Of a stretch of 64,000 bases of DNA, positions 8,470 to 16,865 are shown one piece after another; positions within the stretch are counted from its first letter, which is position 1; every line of letters starts with the position of its first letter. The position numbers and the translations under genes were made by a program. A model generated the notes under the pieces. The model ran no database searches. It saw only the letters and a list, made by a program, of their open reading frames with translations, and had not been told where the DNA came from. Origin of the DNA: Halobacillus karajensis (GTDB taxonomy: Bacteria; Bacillota; Bacilli; Bacillales; Halobacillaceae); the NCBI RefSeq assembly GCF_900108515.1, contig NZ_FNWW01000005.1, positions 1 to 64,000 on the forward strand, given 5' to 3'.

Positions 8470-8672
8470 ATGATGCTCGCTGAAACAGGCAGGTCTCCTG
8501 GCTTATGATCATCGCTTGCTGGATCCTTCCCATTCTCGTTACCCCCCGAGAAAAGTGGTCTTCCAGTTCGCTCCCAAATACAGTTGCGGGACAGCATCGG
8601 ATTATCACCGATTTCCCTTTTAAGCAAATAAGCTGGGCGCTTATCAGCACCTGAATCAAAAATATATTCAGT
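8470..8672 (-). ncRNA. Cobalamin riboswitch controlling the prp operon
   Basis: Read leftward, the region carries the family's conserved parts in order: a GGTGC near 8648, AAAGGGAA followed by the GGTG..AATCC hairpin, GCTGTCCCGCAACTGTA, and the B12 box AGCCAGGAGACCTGCC (8488-8503). A terminator follows at 8364-8335. Such RNAs bind adenosylcobalamin or relatives and usually stop transcription when the vitamin is present. The operon downstream makes the methylcitrate enzymes, which use propionyl-CoA without B12, so repression by B12 makes metabolic sense. Confidence 0.93.
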
Positions 8673-8684
8673 TGTGACTTTTTT

Positions 8685-8713
8685 AATATAACAAAGATTC
8701 CGAAAATAGACAA
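8685..8713 (-). promoter_or_regulatory. SigA-type promoter of the prp riboswitch transcript
   Basis: Read leftward: -35 TTGTCT (8713-8708), exactly 17 bases, then -10 TATATT (8690-8685). Transcription would start about 10 bases before the aptamer, as expected for a riboswitch leader. Confidence 0.7.
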
Positions 8714-8871
8714 TTATTTCTAAGGGATGGGGACGAGGAGTCTGGGAATGATTCGTTTCACGGCTGGGGAGGATCATATTTATTACTCAAATGATTGGAT
8801 ATAAGCATTTTAAAGTGAAAAATTTGAAATGTTTCAATCCCCGCGGTTGTAAGAGTTGACACGGGTTTATT

Positions 8872-8886
8872 TTGAAAGCGCTTCAA
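8872..8886. promoter_or_regulatory. cre site in the divergent control region
   Basis: TTGAAAGCGCTTCAA is a perfect palindrome and fits the cre consensus. It lies between the two outward-facing riboswitches, about 60 bases before the rightward aptamer, where CcpA could act on the valine-operon promoter. A TTGACA is found at 8856-8861, but no well-spaced -10 follows it, so the rightward promoter is not pinned down. Confidence 0.7.
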
Positions 8887-8944
8887 AAAGTTAATTGTTA
8901 ATATTCAAATGATTTGGTATGTTTAATCTGAACAAATGAATATA

Positions 8945-9139
8945 GTGTAGATTCGGGTGCTGGTAAACCATTGAAGGTTTAATCAGCTTAAAAGGGAAGC
9001 CGGTGCGAATCCGGCGCTGTCCCGCAACTGTAAGTAGGAGCAATCCAGCGAACCACTGTACTCTGAAGAGGAGGATGGGAAGGGCTGGAAAGCGTAGATC
9101 ATAAGCCAGGAGACCTGCCCGGATCAGGAAACACTACAT
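8945..9139 (+). ncRNA. Cobalamin riboswitch controlling the valine-degradation operon
   Basis: The region shows GGTGC at 8956, AAAAGGGAAGCCGGTGCGAA, GCTGTCCCGCAACTGTA (9016-9032) and the B12 box AGCCAGGAGACCTGCC (9104-9119). TGTAG (8946-8950) and CTACA (9134-9138) can close the first stem. A terminator follows at 9226-9256, with GGTGTTAAG at 9155-9163 able to pair with CTTAACA at 9223-9229. By family behaviour, B12 should switch the downstream genes off. Confidence 0.93.
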
Positions 9140-9225
9140 CCTACGAGGATAGGAGGTGTTAAGCACGTCAGAAGAAGCATGCTTTTTTGAACAAGTATGT
9201 TTATTTATGGATTTCTGAATGACTT

Positions 9226-9256
9226 AACAACTTCGATTAAGAAGTTGTTTTTTTAT
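9226..9256 (+). terminator. Riboswitch terminator, rightward
   Basis: AACAACTTC (9226-9234) and GAAGTTGTT (9241-9249) form a perfect 9-base stem running into a T tract. The stem has the same sequence as the leftward riboswitch terminator. Confidence 0.88.
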
Positions 9257-9449
9257 TTTGAGTCTGGGTTAAATCTCTATATCTGAATGCTCAGAATCGA
9301 GGGACTATTGGCCATTACGGTAGGAAACTCATACCCTTATATGGCAACTTAAACGATCTTTTAGTCGTTCACATATGAAAAATTAACACTAGGGTTTAAT
9401 AAAACCTTTGCCAGAAATGCCAAGAGTAAGTATGTAAGGGGAGAAAACG

Positions 9450-11141
9450 ATGGAAATTAGACAAGGATTTTTGCCTTTTCAAAACCGCAGGGATTTCTTC
9501 ACTCCCGAAGATTTTACGAACGAAGAGGAACTCATGTTGAAGACGACTGAATCCTTTGTAAAAAACCACGTACAACCGCAAATGGAAGCGATTGAACAGC
9601 ATCAGTATTCTGTTGCGGCTCGCTTATTCAAGGAGGCAGGGGACCTTGGTCTTCTTGGTGTAGAAGTGCCTGAAGAGTACGGGGGTTTATCACTGAGTAA
9701 AAAAATCTCAGGCTTAATAGCGGAAAAAATGGGGCATGCGGGATCGTTTAGTGTATCATTCAATATTCACGCAGGCGTTGGAACGTTACCTTTTATTTAC
9801 TTCGGTACAGAAAAACAAAAACATAAATACCTGCCTAAGCTGGCAAGTGGGCGATGGATCGGGGCTTATGCTTTGACAGAGCCTGATGCAGGGTCAGATG
9901 CGTTAAACTCAAAAACCCGTGCTATATGGGATGGAGAGAAGGGGGCATGGGTACTGAATGGAGGAAAGCAATGGATTACGAATGCCCATGTTGCAGATGT
10001 TTATGTAGTATTTGCAAAGACCCACCAAGGAATGACCGCCTTTATTGTGGAAAAATCCCTGCCCGGAATATCCGTTGGACCTGAAGAAAAGAAGATGGGG
10101 ATTAAAGGATCTTCCACAGCTACGCTTGTTTTGGAGGATGTTGAAATCCCATCTGAAAACGTCCTTGGGAAAGTTGGTAACGGACACAGGATTGCGCTCA
10201 ATATTCTTAACATGGCAAGGCTCAAGTTAGCTTTTTCAAATATTGGAACAGCTAAGCAGGCACTGCAATTAGCGGGAGATTATGCGAAAGAGCGTCTTCA
10301 ATTTCAATCACCGCTCATTGAATTTACGATGATCCAAGAGAAAATCGCGGATATGGCCATCGCCATTTACGGAGCGGAAAGTGCGGCATATCGAACAGCA
10401 GATGGATTGGACCAAGGGATGGAAGGTACAGCAGAAGTTCAAGATGTCAGCGAGTTGATATTTACATTTGCTATGGAGTGTTCAATCAATAAAGTGAACT
10501 GTTCGGAAGTGTTGGCTCGAGTAGTGGACGAAGCTGTGCAAATTCATGGCGGATATGGTTATATGCAAGAATATGAAGTGGAGAGGTTATACAGGGATGC
10601 GAGAATCAGCCGAATTTTTGAAGGCACGAATGAGATTAACCGTTTAACTATTTCCAAATTGTTTATGAAACACTATCAGAACCATAAACATAGGGAGATA
10701 GAAAACATTGAGAGCAATCAAGGTCAAAATGGGAAATGGATGCAGGCTTCTGAACAACTTTTATACTTAGCTTTGAAAGCGCTTACTGAATCGGGTGTTG
10801 AGATTGAGCAGGAACAGGAATACTCACGTTTGTTATCTGATATGGTTAGTGATTTATACGTGATGGAATCCGCATTCTTACGATCAGAGAAATCAGGACA
10901 GAGGGGACGTCTGAGCATAACCCATAAAGGGATGACGGAGGTCTTATGTGCCGAGAGATACAGGAAAATCGCCGAGGCAGTAAAGACGATCCTCTCTTCA
11001 GTGGAGGCGAGTGAGAAGAAACGGAAGGATTGGTTTAATGCTTTGAAAGGCATTGAAGATCCTGAATTTTCAGGAATATTTGAGAAGAAGAGGAACATAG
11101 CCAAAGACGTTACCGGCTGGGATGCAGCCCATGCCATTTAA
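9450..11141 (+). CDS. Acyl-CoA dehydrogenase, probably acting on isobutyryl-CoA
   Basis: FAD enzyme that puts a double bond into an acyl-CoA. The 563-residue protein has the normal dehydrogenase core (residues 25-410): YALTEPDAGSDA, WITNAHVADVYVVFAK, the QIHGGYGY segment and the base-bearing IFEGTNEINR. It also has a C-terminal extension of about 150 residues, as in FadE and very-long-chain types. On its own it would be called long-chain. As first gene of a valine operon, it is the obvious candidate for isobutyryl-CoA to methacrylyl-CoA; this substrate is inferred. A GGGGAG site precedes ATG. It overlaps no other gene and sits 190 bases past the riboswitch terminator. Confidence 0.88.
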   Translation: MEIRQGFLPFQNRRDFFTPEDFTNEEELMLKTTESFVKNHVQPQMEAIEQHQYSVAARLFKEAGDLGLLGVEVPEEYGGLSLSKKISGLIAEKMGHAGSFSVSFNIHAGVGTLPFIYFGTEKQKHKYLPKLASGRWIGAYALTEPDAGSDALNSKTRAIWDGEKGAWVLNGGKQWITNAHVADVYVVFAKTHQGMTAFIVEKSLPGISVGPEEKKMGIKGSSTATLVLEDVEIPSENVLGKVGNGHRIALNILNMARLKLAFSNIGTAKQALQLAGDYAKERLQFQSPLIEFTMIQEKIADMAIAIYGAESAAYRTADGLDQGMEGTAEVQDVSELIFTFAMECSINKVNCSEVLARVVDEAVQIHGGYGYMQEYEVERLYRDARISRIFEGTNEINRLTISKLFMKHYQNHKHREIENIESNQGQNGKWMQASEQLLYLALKALTESGVEIEQEQEYSRLLSDMVSDLYVMESAFLRSEKSGQRGRLSITHKGMTEVLCAERYRKIAEAVKTILSSVEASEKKRKDWFNALKGIEDPEFSGIFEKKRNIAKDVTGWDAAHAI

Positions 11142-11160
11142 GCAAGGGAGAGGAGAAATA

Positions 11161-12048
11161 ATGATGAAAATAGGATTTATTGGCTTAGGTAACATGGGGT
11201 TTCCAATGGCCAAAAATTTGCTTGAAGCTGGTTATTCCGTTTATGGGGTCGATTTGAACAAGCAGGCCGAACAACGTCTCACCGAACATGGCGGAAAAAT
11301 AGGGACATCCATCCCTGAATTGGCGAAAATCTGTGATTTCATTTTTACTAGTTTACCTTCTTCAGAAGCGGTTGAGGAAATCTACCTTGGCAAGGAAGGA
11401 CTTATCGAAGAGGGAACCTCTGATGTTCTTTTGATAGATACAAGTACGGTAACCCCAGGGGTTAATAGGAGAATTGCTGAAGCTTGCGAAGGAAAGTCCG
11501 TTTCATTTCTGGCGGCGCCTGTCAGCGGAGGAGTCATTGGAGCCGTTAACAAGACGTTGACCTTCATGATCGGCGGTCCTAAAAAAGACTATCATCGTAT
11601 TTCACCTATTGTAGAAAGGTTGGGTGAAGATATCTTCCATGTAAATGAAGATGTTGATAGTGGAACGAAAGCAAAGCTGATCAACAATCTATTCATTGGT
11701 TTTTATACAGCAGGTGTCAGCGAGGCATTGAACCTCGCAAGGGAAAGCGGCATTGATTTGGAGAATCTTTATCATATCCTGAATGTCAGCTATGCGAGCA
11801 GCAGGATTTATGATCGGAATTATAACGGGTTCATCAAAGATGAACAGTACGATCCTGGATTCACTTTGAAGCTGCTGAAAAAAGACTTAGGTTTTGCAAT
11901 GGAATTGGCTGATCAGCATCATTTAGATTTGCCAATCAGCAGAAACTTGCTCTCTATGTATGAAGAAGCCATAGAGGATGGATACGGCGACAAAGATATG
12001 TCTGTCCTTTATCGAAAGATTAGAGAACAGGCGAAATCGACCTTATAA
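11161..12048 (+). CDS. mmsB: 3-hydroxyisobutyrate dehydrogenase
   Basis: Oxidises 3-hydroxyisobutyrate to methylmalonate semialdehyde with NAD. The 295-residue protein begins with a Rossmann fingerprint, [17 protein letters not shown]. It carries the substrate motif APVSGG and the catalytic-lysine region [11 protein letters not shown]. The start at 11161 follows GGGAGAGGAG; an upstream in-frame ATG at 11122 overlaps the previous gene and lacks a site. It lies second in the operon. Confidence 0.93.
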   Translation: MMKIGFIGLGNMGFPMAKNLLEAGYSVYGVDLNKQAEQRLTEHGGKIGTSIPELAKICDFIFTSLPSSEAVEEIYLGKEGLIEEGTSDVLLIDTSTVTPGVNRRIAEACEGKSVSFLAAPVSGGVIGAVNKTLTFMIGGPKKDYHRISPIVERLGEDIFHVNEDVDSGTKAKLINNLFIGFYTAGVSEALNLARESGIDLENLYHILNVSYASSRIYDRNYNGFIKDEQYDPGFTLKLLKKDLGFAMELADQHHLDLPISRNLLSMYEEAIEDGYGDKDMSVLYRKIREQAKSTL

Positions 12049-12061
12049 GAGGAGTGAGAAT

Positions 12062-13519
12062 ATGCTTACGATAAAAGCAGAGAAAGTAAAAAATTATATA
12101 AACGGTGAGAAGGTAGAGTCGACAGGCAAGGAAGTTGAGGAAGTTCCAAACCCGGCAACCGGGGAAATCATCGCTTATGTTCCACTATCTTCAGTAGAAG
12201 ATGTAAACCGTGCAACAGAATCCTGCGCCGCTGCTTATCCATCATGGTCCAGTCAACCAGTGCCTCAGAGGGCACGTCTTTTATATACGTATTTAGAAAA
12301 ATTGAAGGCGAACCAGGAAGAGCTGGCACAAATCATTACCTTGGAAAGTGGAAAAACGTTGAAGGATGCAAGGGGAGAAGTCCAAAGAGGGATAGAAGTT
12401 GTCGAATTGGCGACGTCGACGCCGAACCTGATGATGGGAGATGCTCTTCCCAATATCGCTGAAGGAATTGACGGGTCCATTTTCCGGTATCCCCTGGGAG
12501 TTGTAGCTGGGATCACTCCTTTCAACTTTCCAATGATGGTGCCGCTCTGGATGTTCCCTCTTGCGATTGCCTGCGGCAACACGTTTGTCCTAAAGCCCTC
12601 GGAACGGACACCTGTCTTAGCTGGGAAACTGGTAGAACTTTTCTATCAATCTGGATTCCCAAAAGGAGTATTAAACCTTGTTCACGGCGGGAAAGCGGTA
12701 GTCAATGGGCTGCTTAGTCATCCAGAGATCGAGGCGGTTTCTTTTGTGGGATCCGAGCCGGTGGCTAAGCATGTTTATGAAACTGGAACGGCTCATGGCA
12801 AGCGGGTTCAGGCACTGGCAGGAGCGAAAAACCACGCCGTAGTCCTTCCTGACTGCAATTTGGATAAAACAGTCCAGGGAGTGATCGGAGCTGCTTTTGC
12901 AAGCAGTGGGGAACGCTGTATGGCTTGCTCCGTAGTGGCTGTGGTGGATGAAGTGGCGGATGTTTTTATCGAAAAGCTGATAGAGGAAACGAATAAGCTT
13001 AAGGTTGGCGATGGCTCGAAGGAAGGTAATTTTGTAGGACCACTTATCAGAGAAGTTCATCGTCAGAAGGTCCATGATTATATTGAAAGCGGAGTAAAAG
13101 AAGGGGCAGAACTGCGTGTTGATGGGAGGAGTCCAGAGACAACGGAGGAAGGATATTTCGTCGGTGCGACGATCTTCGATCACGTCCAAACCGATATGAG
13201 AATCTGGCAGGACGAGTTGTTTGCTCCAGTATTAAGCATTGTAAGAGTTAAAGATTTGAAAGAAGGGATCACGCTAACTAACGAATCGAAGTTCGCTAAC
13301 GGAGCCGTTATCTATACGGATAGTGGAAAGGCTGCACAGCAGTTCAGAGAGGAAATTGACGCGGGTATGGTCGGTGTCAATGTCAATGTCCCAGCTCCAA
13401 TGGCCTTTTTCTCTTTTGCAGGAAACAAAGCATCTTTCTATGGGGATTTGGGAACGAATGGAAAAGATGGTGTCCAGTTTTATACACGTAAAAAAGTTAT
13501 CACCCAACGATGGTTCTAG
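12062..13519 (+). CDS. mmsA: Methylmalonate-semialdehyde dehydrogenase (CoA-acylating)
   Basis: Converts methylmalonate semialdehyde, NAD and CoA to propionyl-CoA, CO2 and NADH. The protein has 485 residues. The catalytic cysteine is in [10 protein letters not shown], and the nucleotide site is in [18 protein letters not shown] stands where ordinary aldehyde dehydrogenases have a glutamate in LGGK; the missing glutamate is a hallmark of this CoA-dependent subfamily. The start at 12062 has AGAGGAGTG before it. The product feeds PrpC, encoded in the divergent operon. Confidence 0.95.
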   Translation: MLTIKAEKVKNYINGEKVESTGKEVEEVPNPATGEIIAYVPLSSVEDVNRATESCAAAYPSWSSQPVPQRARLLYTYLEKLKANQEELAQIITLESGKTLKDARGEVQRGIEVVELATSTPNLMMGDALPNIAEGIDGSIFRYPLGVVAGITPFNFPMMVPLWMFPLAIACGNTFVLKPSERTPVLAGKLVELFYQSGFPKGVLNLVHGGKAVVNGLLSHPEIEAVSFVGSEPVAKHVYETGTAHGKRVQALAGAKNHAVVLPDCNLDKTVQGVIGAAFASSGERCMACSVVAVVDEVADVFIEKLIEETNKLKVGDGSKEGNFVGPLIREVHRQKVHDYIESGVKEGAELRVDGRSPETTEEGYFVGATIFDHVQTDMRIWQDELFAPVLSIVRVKDLKEGITLTNESKFANGAVIYTDSGKAAQQFREEIDAGMVGVNVNVPAPMAFFSFAGNKASFYGDLGTNGKDGVQFYTRKKVITQRWF

Positions 13520-13539
13520 CTTGAAAGGGGGAGAATTGA

Positions 13540-14325
13540 ATGACGGAAAAGTATGTGAACGTTACCCTTGAACAATCGATTGCTACGGTTGAAATCCAGC
13601 ATCCGCCTGCGAACGCGCTGTCTTCAGGGTGTATCGATGAATTGCGAAAAACCTTCCGTAATCTCGCAGGTGAAGAAAAGGCGAAAGCTATCATTCTTAC
13701 GGGATCAGGGCGTTTTTTTGTTGCTGGAGCGGATATAAAAGAGTTTGTTCATGCTTTTGATCATGAGAAGAAATCATACGCGATGGCAGAAGCTGGACAG
13801 GCATTATGTGATGAAATTGAAGCCATGAATAAACCTGTTATTGCTGCCATTAATGGGCCTGCTCTTGGAGGCGGCTTAGAAGTGGCCTTAAGCTGCCATT
13901 ACAGAATAGCTTCCCAAACAGCTATCCTTGGATTACCAGAATTGAAGTTAGGATTGATTCCTTCTTTCGGTGGTACACAGCGTCTAACGGAAATTATCGG
14001 AACGGCAAAAGCCCTCGACATGATTTTATCTAGTAAACAACTGAGCGTGGAGGAAGCGGCCGAATTGTGTCTCGTTCAAACGATTGCCGAACCTGATGAG
14101 CTTTATCAGACGGCTCACACATTAGCAGCATCCTGGATAGATGGGAAGAGTATGACGAGTGTGACACGTGCCCTCGAATGCATTATCCAAGGATCTCAGG
14201 AAACAAGAGAAAATGGACTCCAGAGAGAAAGGCAGAAATTTTCCGAATTATTTTGTACAGAGGATGCAAAAGAAGGGGTACAGGCCTTTATTGATAAACG
14301 TAAACCAGAGTTCATCCATGGATAG
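13540..14325 (+). CDS. Enoyl-CoA hydratase family protein
   Basis: A 261-residue crotonase-fold protein. The oxyanion-hole stretches are GSGRFFVAGADIKEF and NGPALGGGLEVALSCHYRIA; the downstream ELKLGLIPSFGGTQRL holds the catalytic glutamate region of hydratases. In this operon it should hydrate methacrylyl-CoA to 3-hydroxyisobutyryl-CoA, a substrate inferred from the neighbours. GGGGGAG precedes ATG. The next gene starts 10 bases after it. Confidence 0.9.
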   Translation: MTEKYVNVTLEQSIATVEIQHPPANALSSGCIDELRKTFRNLAGEEKAKAIILTGSGRFFVAGADIKEFVHAFDHEKKSYAMAEAGQALCDEIEAMNKPVIAAINGPALGGGLEVALSCHYRIASQTAILGLPELKLGLIPSFGGTQRLTEIIGTAKALDMILSSKQLSVEEAAELCLVQTIAEPDELYQTAHTLAASWIDGKSMTSVTRALECIIQGSQETRENGLQRERQKFSELFCTEDAKEGVQAFIDKRKPEFIHG

Positions 14326-14335
14326 GAGGGATAGT

Positions 14336-15406
14336 ATGTCAGCTCAAGTACTTTTTTCTCAACAGGAAAATGGAGTAGCATCGATCATATTAAACAGACC
14401 TGAGGCCATTCATTCCCTTAATTATGACATGTTGGATGCGATTGGGAAGAAACTGAAGGAGTGGGAGCAGGATGATCGCGTTCTATTTATCCTTTTAAAG
14501 GGAACAGAGTCTAAGGGATTTTGCGCTGGTGGAGATATCAAAACATTGTATGAAGCCCAACAAAGTCAAGAAGCAATGGAGAAGGCAGTGAATTTCTTTG
14601 AACGAGAGTATGAAGTCGATGAGTTTGTCCATTCCTGCCAGAAGCCGATCGTTGCCTGCCTGGATGGAATCGTTATGGGTGGGGGCGTCGGTCTCAGTTA
14701 TGGAGCAGACTTCCGAATTGTCACAGAAAAAACAAAATGGGCGATGCCGGAAATGAATATCGGCTTTTTTCCGGATGTGGGCGCGGCTTATTTCCTGAAT
14801 CGTGCTCCCGGTTATACTGGTCGGTACGTGGCGTTGTCCGCCTCTGTCTTAAGCGGAGCTGATGCGCTTTACATCAAGGCAGCGGATAATTATATGTCGA
14901 GAGAGAACCTAAATCATTTTCTTTCCGTTATTGAGGCCACTGATTGGCATAAGAATTCTGTAGAAACTACCTTGCAGCGGAAAATAGAAAAATTTTCAGA
15001 TTCTCCGTCAGAGCCTAGTGAATTGAGAGACGTGCAGCATGAGATTGATGAACACTTCTCCAAAGCATCCATGGAAGAAATGACAGCGTCTCTCCAAAAG
15101 TCAGGCACTACTTTTGCAGAAAAAACCCATGCCACACTCTTATCAAAGTCTCCGTGCTCCCTTAAAGTTACTCTTCAGCAGTTGATTCATGGAGAAGGGA
15201 AATCGATAAAGGAATGTCTGGAAAGAGATTTAATCATTGCCAAGAACTTCTTGCTTAACGAGGATTTTTATGAGGGAATCCGGTCGGTATTGATTGATAA
15301 AGATCATCGTCCAGACTACAGATTTAAAAGGTTATCTGATGTGGATGATCAACTGGTTCGGAGTTTCTTCACAGATAGGAATATTTTAAAAACAAATGAA
15401 ATATAG
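14336..15406 (+). CDS. 3-hydroxyisobutyryl-CoA hydrolase
   Basis: A crotonase-fold thioesterase that releases 3-hydroxyisobutyrate from CoA, which drives the valine pathway forward. The 356-residue length and the sequence features fit this subfamily: FCAGGDIKTLYE, DGIVMGGGVGLSYGADFRI, PEMNIGFFPDVGAAYFLNR and a C-terminal ERDLIIAKNFLLNEDFYEGIRSVLIDKD. GGAGGGATAG precedes ATG at 14336. An in-frame start at 14168 lies deep in the previous gene. This is the last gene of the operon. Confidence 0.92.
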   Translation: MSAQVLFSQQENGVASIILNRPEAIHSLNYDMLDAIGKKLKEWEQDDRVLFILLKGTESKGFCAGGDIKTLYEAQQSQEAMEKAVNFFEREYEVDEFVHSCQKPIVACLDGIVMGGGVGLSYGADFRIVTEKTKWAMPEMNIGFFPDVGAAYFLNRAPGYTGRYVALSASVLSGADALYIKAADNYMSRENLNHFLSVIEATDWHKNSVETTLQRKIEKFSDSPSEPSELRDVQHEIDEHFSKASMEEMTASLQKSGTTFAEKTHATLLSKSPCSLKVTLQQLIHGEGKSIKECLERDLIIAKNFLLNEDFYEGIRSVLIDKDHRPDYRFKRLSDVDDQLVRSFFTDRNILKTNEI

Positions 15407-15560
15407 TTCCTCTTGTTTTAGGAAAGGACGTTTGGAATTTTTTCGTGTCCGTGTATCACTGGATGGTCCGGTCTCATGTTTCGCTTTTTGCGATTAGGGT
15501 TGGAGAACAGAGGAAACATGATTAGGAATCGATGCGTTTTGGAACAAACATGGATTTAAA

Positions 15561-15599
15561 GACGTGGAGATAGATTTTTCATCTCCATGTCTTTTTTAT
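15561..15599 (+). terminator. Terminator of the valine operon
   Basis: GACGTGGAGAT (15561-15571) pairs with ATCTCCATGTC (15581-15591), one G-T pair, then six T. Confidence 0.85.
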
Positions 15600-15689
15600 C
15601 GGTACATAGGTTCCTTTTTTAAGAATTCTCAAGCATGGAACAAGGCCTTTGGACGTTGATGTTTTTTCAGGTTTTATTACAGTAAAAGA

Positions 15690-15726
15690 AAACACCATTC
15701 AGATGAAAGTCATCTAAATGGTGTTA
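15690..15726 (-). terminator. Terminator of the lnr-type operon
   Basis: AACACCATTCAGATGA and TCATCTAAATGGTGTT form a 16-base stem with one wobble and a 3-base loop. Read leftward it is followed by TTCTTTTAC. It lies 37 bases past the last exporter gene. Confidence 0.8.
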
Positions 15727-15761
15727 ACCATTGAAATATATTGGACGAAAAGGGGGAGAAG

Positions 15762-16865
15762 TCAGTTCTTCCTTCGTTCCACAAGGTTTACACCAATTCC
15801 CATGGCAACCACTCCTATAAGAGTCATGAATAGAAGGGAATGAGTAATATCGTGCAAAGTCCCATCATACATGACTACATTTAAGATCGCATCCATGGCG
15901 TGAGAAACGGGAAAAAGGTCTGCGATGAATGTCAGCACAGGATTGCTGATCGTTCCCGGCATCATATAAGCCCCACTGATTAAAGGAATAATCGGAATAA
16001 CCGAAGGATAAATGGCGTAAAATTGTTCTGGTTTCTTAACTAGTCCTGTTAATAATGTTGCCACACTCACCATACTGAAGGTGAAGAAAGCAATAATAAT
16101 AATTAATAAATCTAATCGGTCCCCAATGTCATAGTTTAATACGTATTTAAAAGTGAGGATCACACTCAGCGTTTGGACAACCCCGATAAAAAAGGCGTAT
16201 GCAATGTATGCTGTGTACATGCCTGTTTTGGAAACAGGAGATAAAATCATCCGATCCCATAAACCATAGACTTTATCTTTCAAGATATTATTGATTCGAA
16301 AGCCGATGATAAACATCGCTACCAACAAGGTGAAGGCGAACATTAATTGAGTTCCCATATCATAATTTGGAAGTTCATCCCCTGTAATAGAATCAACTTC
16401 CATTTCCATAGGGGGGTCTTCCAACTTTGTTTCAATATCTGCCCTCAATCCCTCAGCATCCTCCGACTGTTCTATTGCCGATTGAATGGTTGCTTCCTTT
16501 TCAAACACTTTTCTTACGTGTTGATCGACATAGGCAACGGTCGGCAAATTGGATGTGGTCACCAGTCGGTAATCATCTTCCAATAGCTTGATAGCTAGAT
16601 CTGCTCTCCCTTGTTGGACATCTTCTCTCGCTTCTTCGGAATCAGTGATGACGAATCGCATGTCACTATCCTCATTTAATAGGGGTTCCCATTTTTCCTC
16701 AATGGATCGGGCGTTCTCTTCTTCACTGAAAATAGAAACAGTCGTTGGTGATTGGGTTCCATCTGTAAAAATGATTGTTGCTCCAATACTAGCTGCGATA
16801 AATATAATGAGCAGGAGTGGATTGCGACATTCTTTTGTCAATTGTGCCAAGAACACTGGAATCAT
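15762..16865 (-). CDS. lnrN: ABC-2 type permease (LnrN-like)
   Basis: Membrane half of an ABC exporter. The 367 residues have one N-terminal membrane segment, an outer domain of about 150 residues (with TTSNLPTVAYVDQHVRK), then five membrane segments including GAYMMPGTISNPVLTFIADLFPVSHAMDAIL, typical of ABC-2/YhgE-like permeases. Its ATG overlaps the stop of the preceding permease gene by 4 bases, so the two are translationally coupled. The order sensor, regulator, ATPase, permease, permease matches B. subtilis lnrJKLMN, which exports linearmycin-type polyenes. The substrate here is not known. Confidence 0.85.
   Translation of the reverse strand: MIPVFLAQLTKECRNPLLLIIFIAASIGATIIFTDGTQSPTTVSIFSEEENARSIEEKWEPLLNEDSDMRFVITDSEEAREDVQQGRADLAIKLLEDDYRLVTTSNLPTVAYVDQHVRKVFEKEATIQSAIEQSEDAEGLRADIETKLEDPPMEMEVDSITGDELPNYDMGTQLMFAFTLLVAMFIIGFRINNILKDKVYGLWDRMILSPVSKTGMYTAYIAYAFFIGVVQTLSVILTFKYVLNYDIGDRLDLLIIIIAFFTFSMVSVATLLTGLVKKPEQFYAIYPSVIPIIPLISGAYMMPGTISNPVLTFIADLFPVSHAMDAILNVVMYDGTLHDITHSLLFMTLIGVVAMGIGVNLVERRKN

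Larger units (their letters stand above)
15407..15760. other. Intergenic region after the valine operon
   Basis: No gene was found in these 354 bases. They hold the two terminators listed separately and an unremarkable stretch between 15410 and 15560. Confidence 0.6.

Noticed and set aside
8435-8777. Leftward open frames over the B12 riboswitch
   Set aside because: They lie wholly inside the aptamer and promoter; conserved bases there are explained by RNA structure.
12827-12840. Loss of the catalytic glutamate in mmsA as a defect
   Set aside because: The missing glutamate is normal for CoA-dependent methylmalonate-semialdehyde dehydrogenases.
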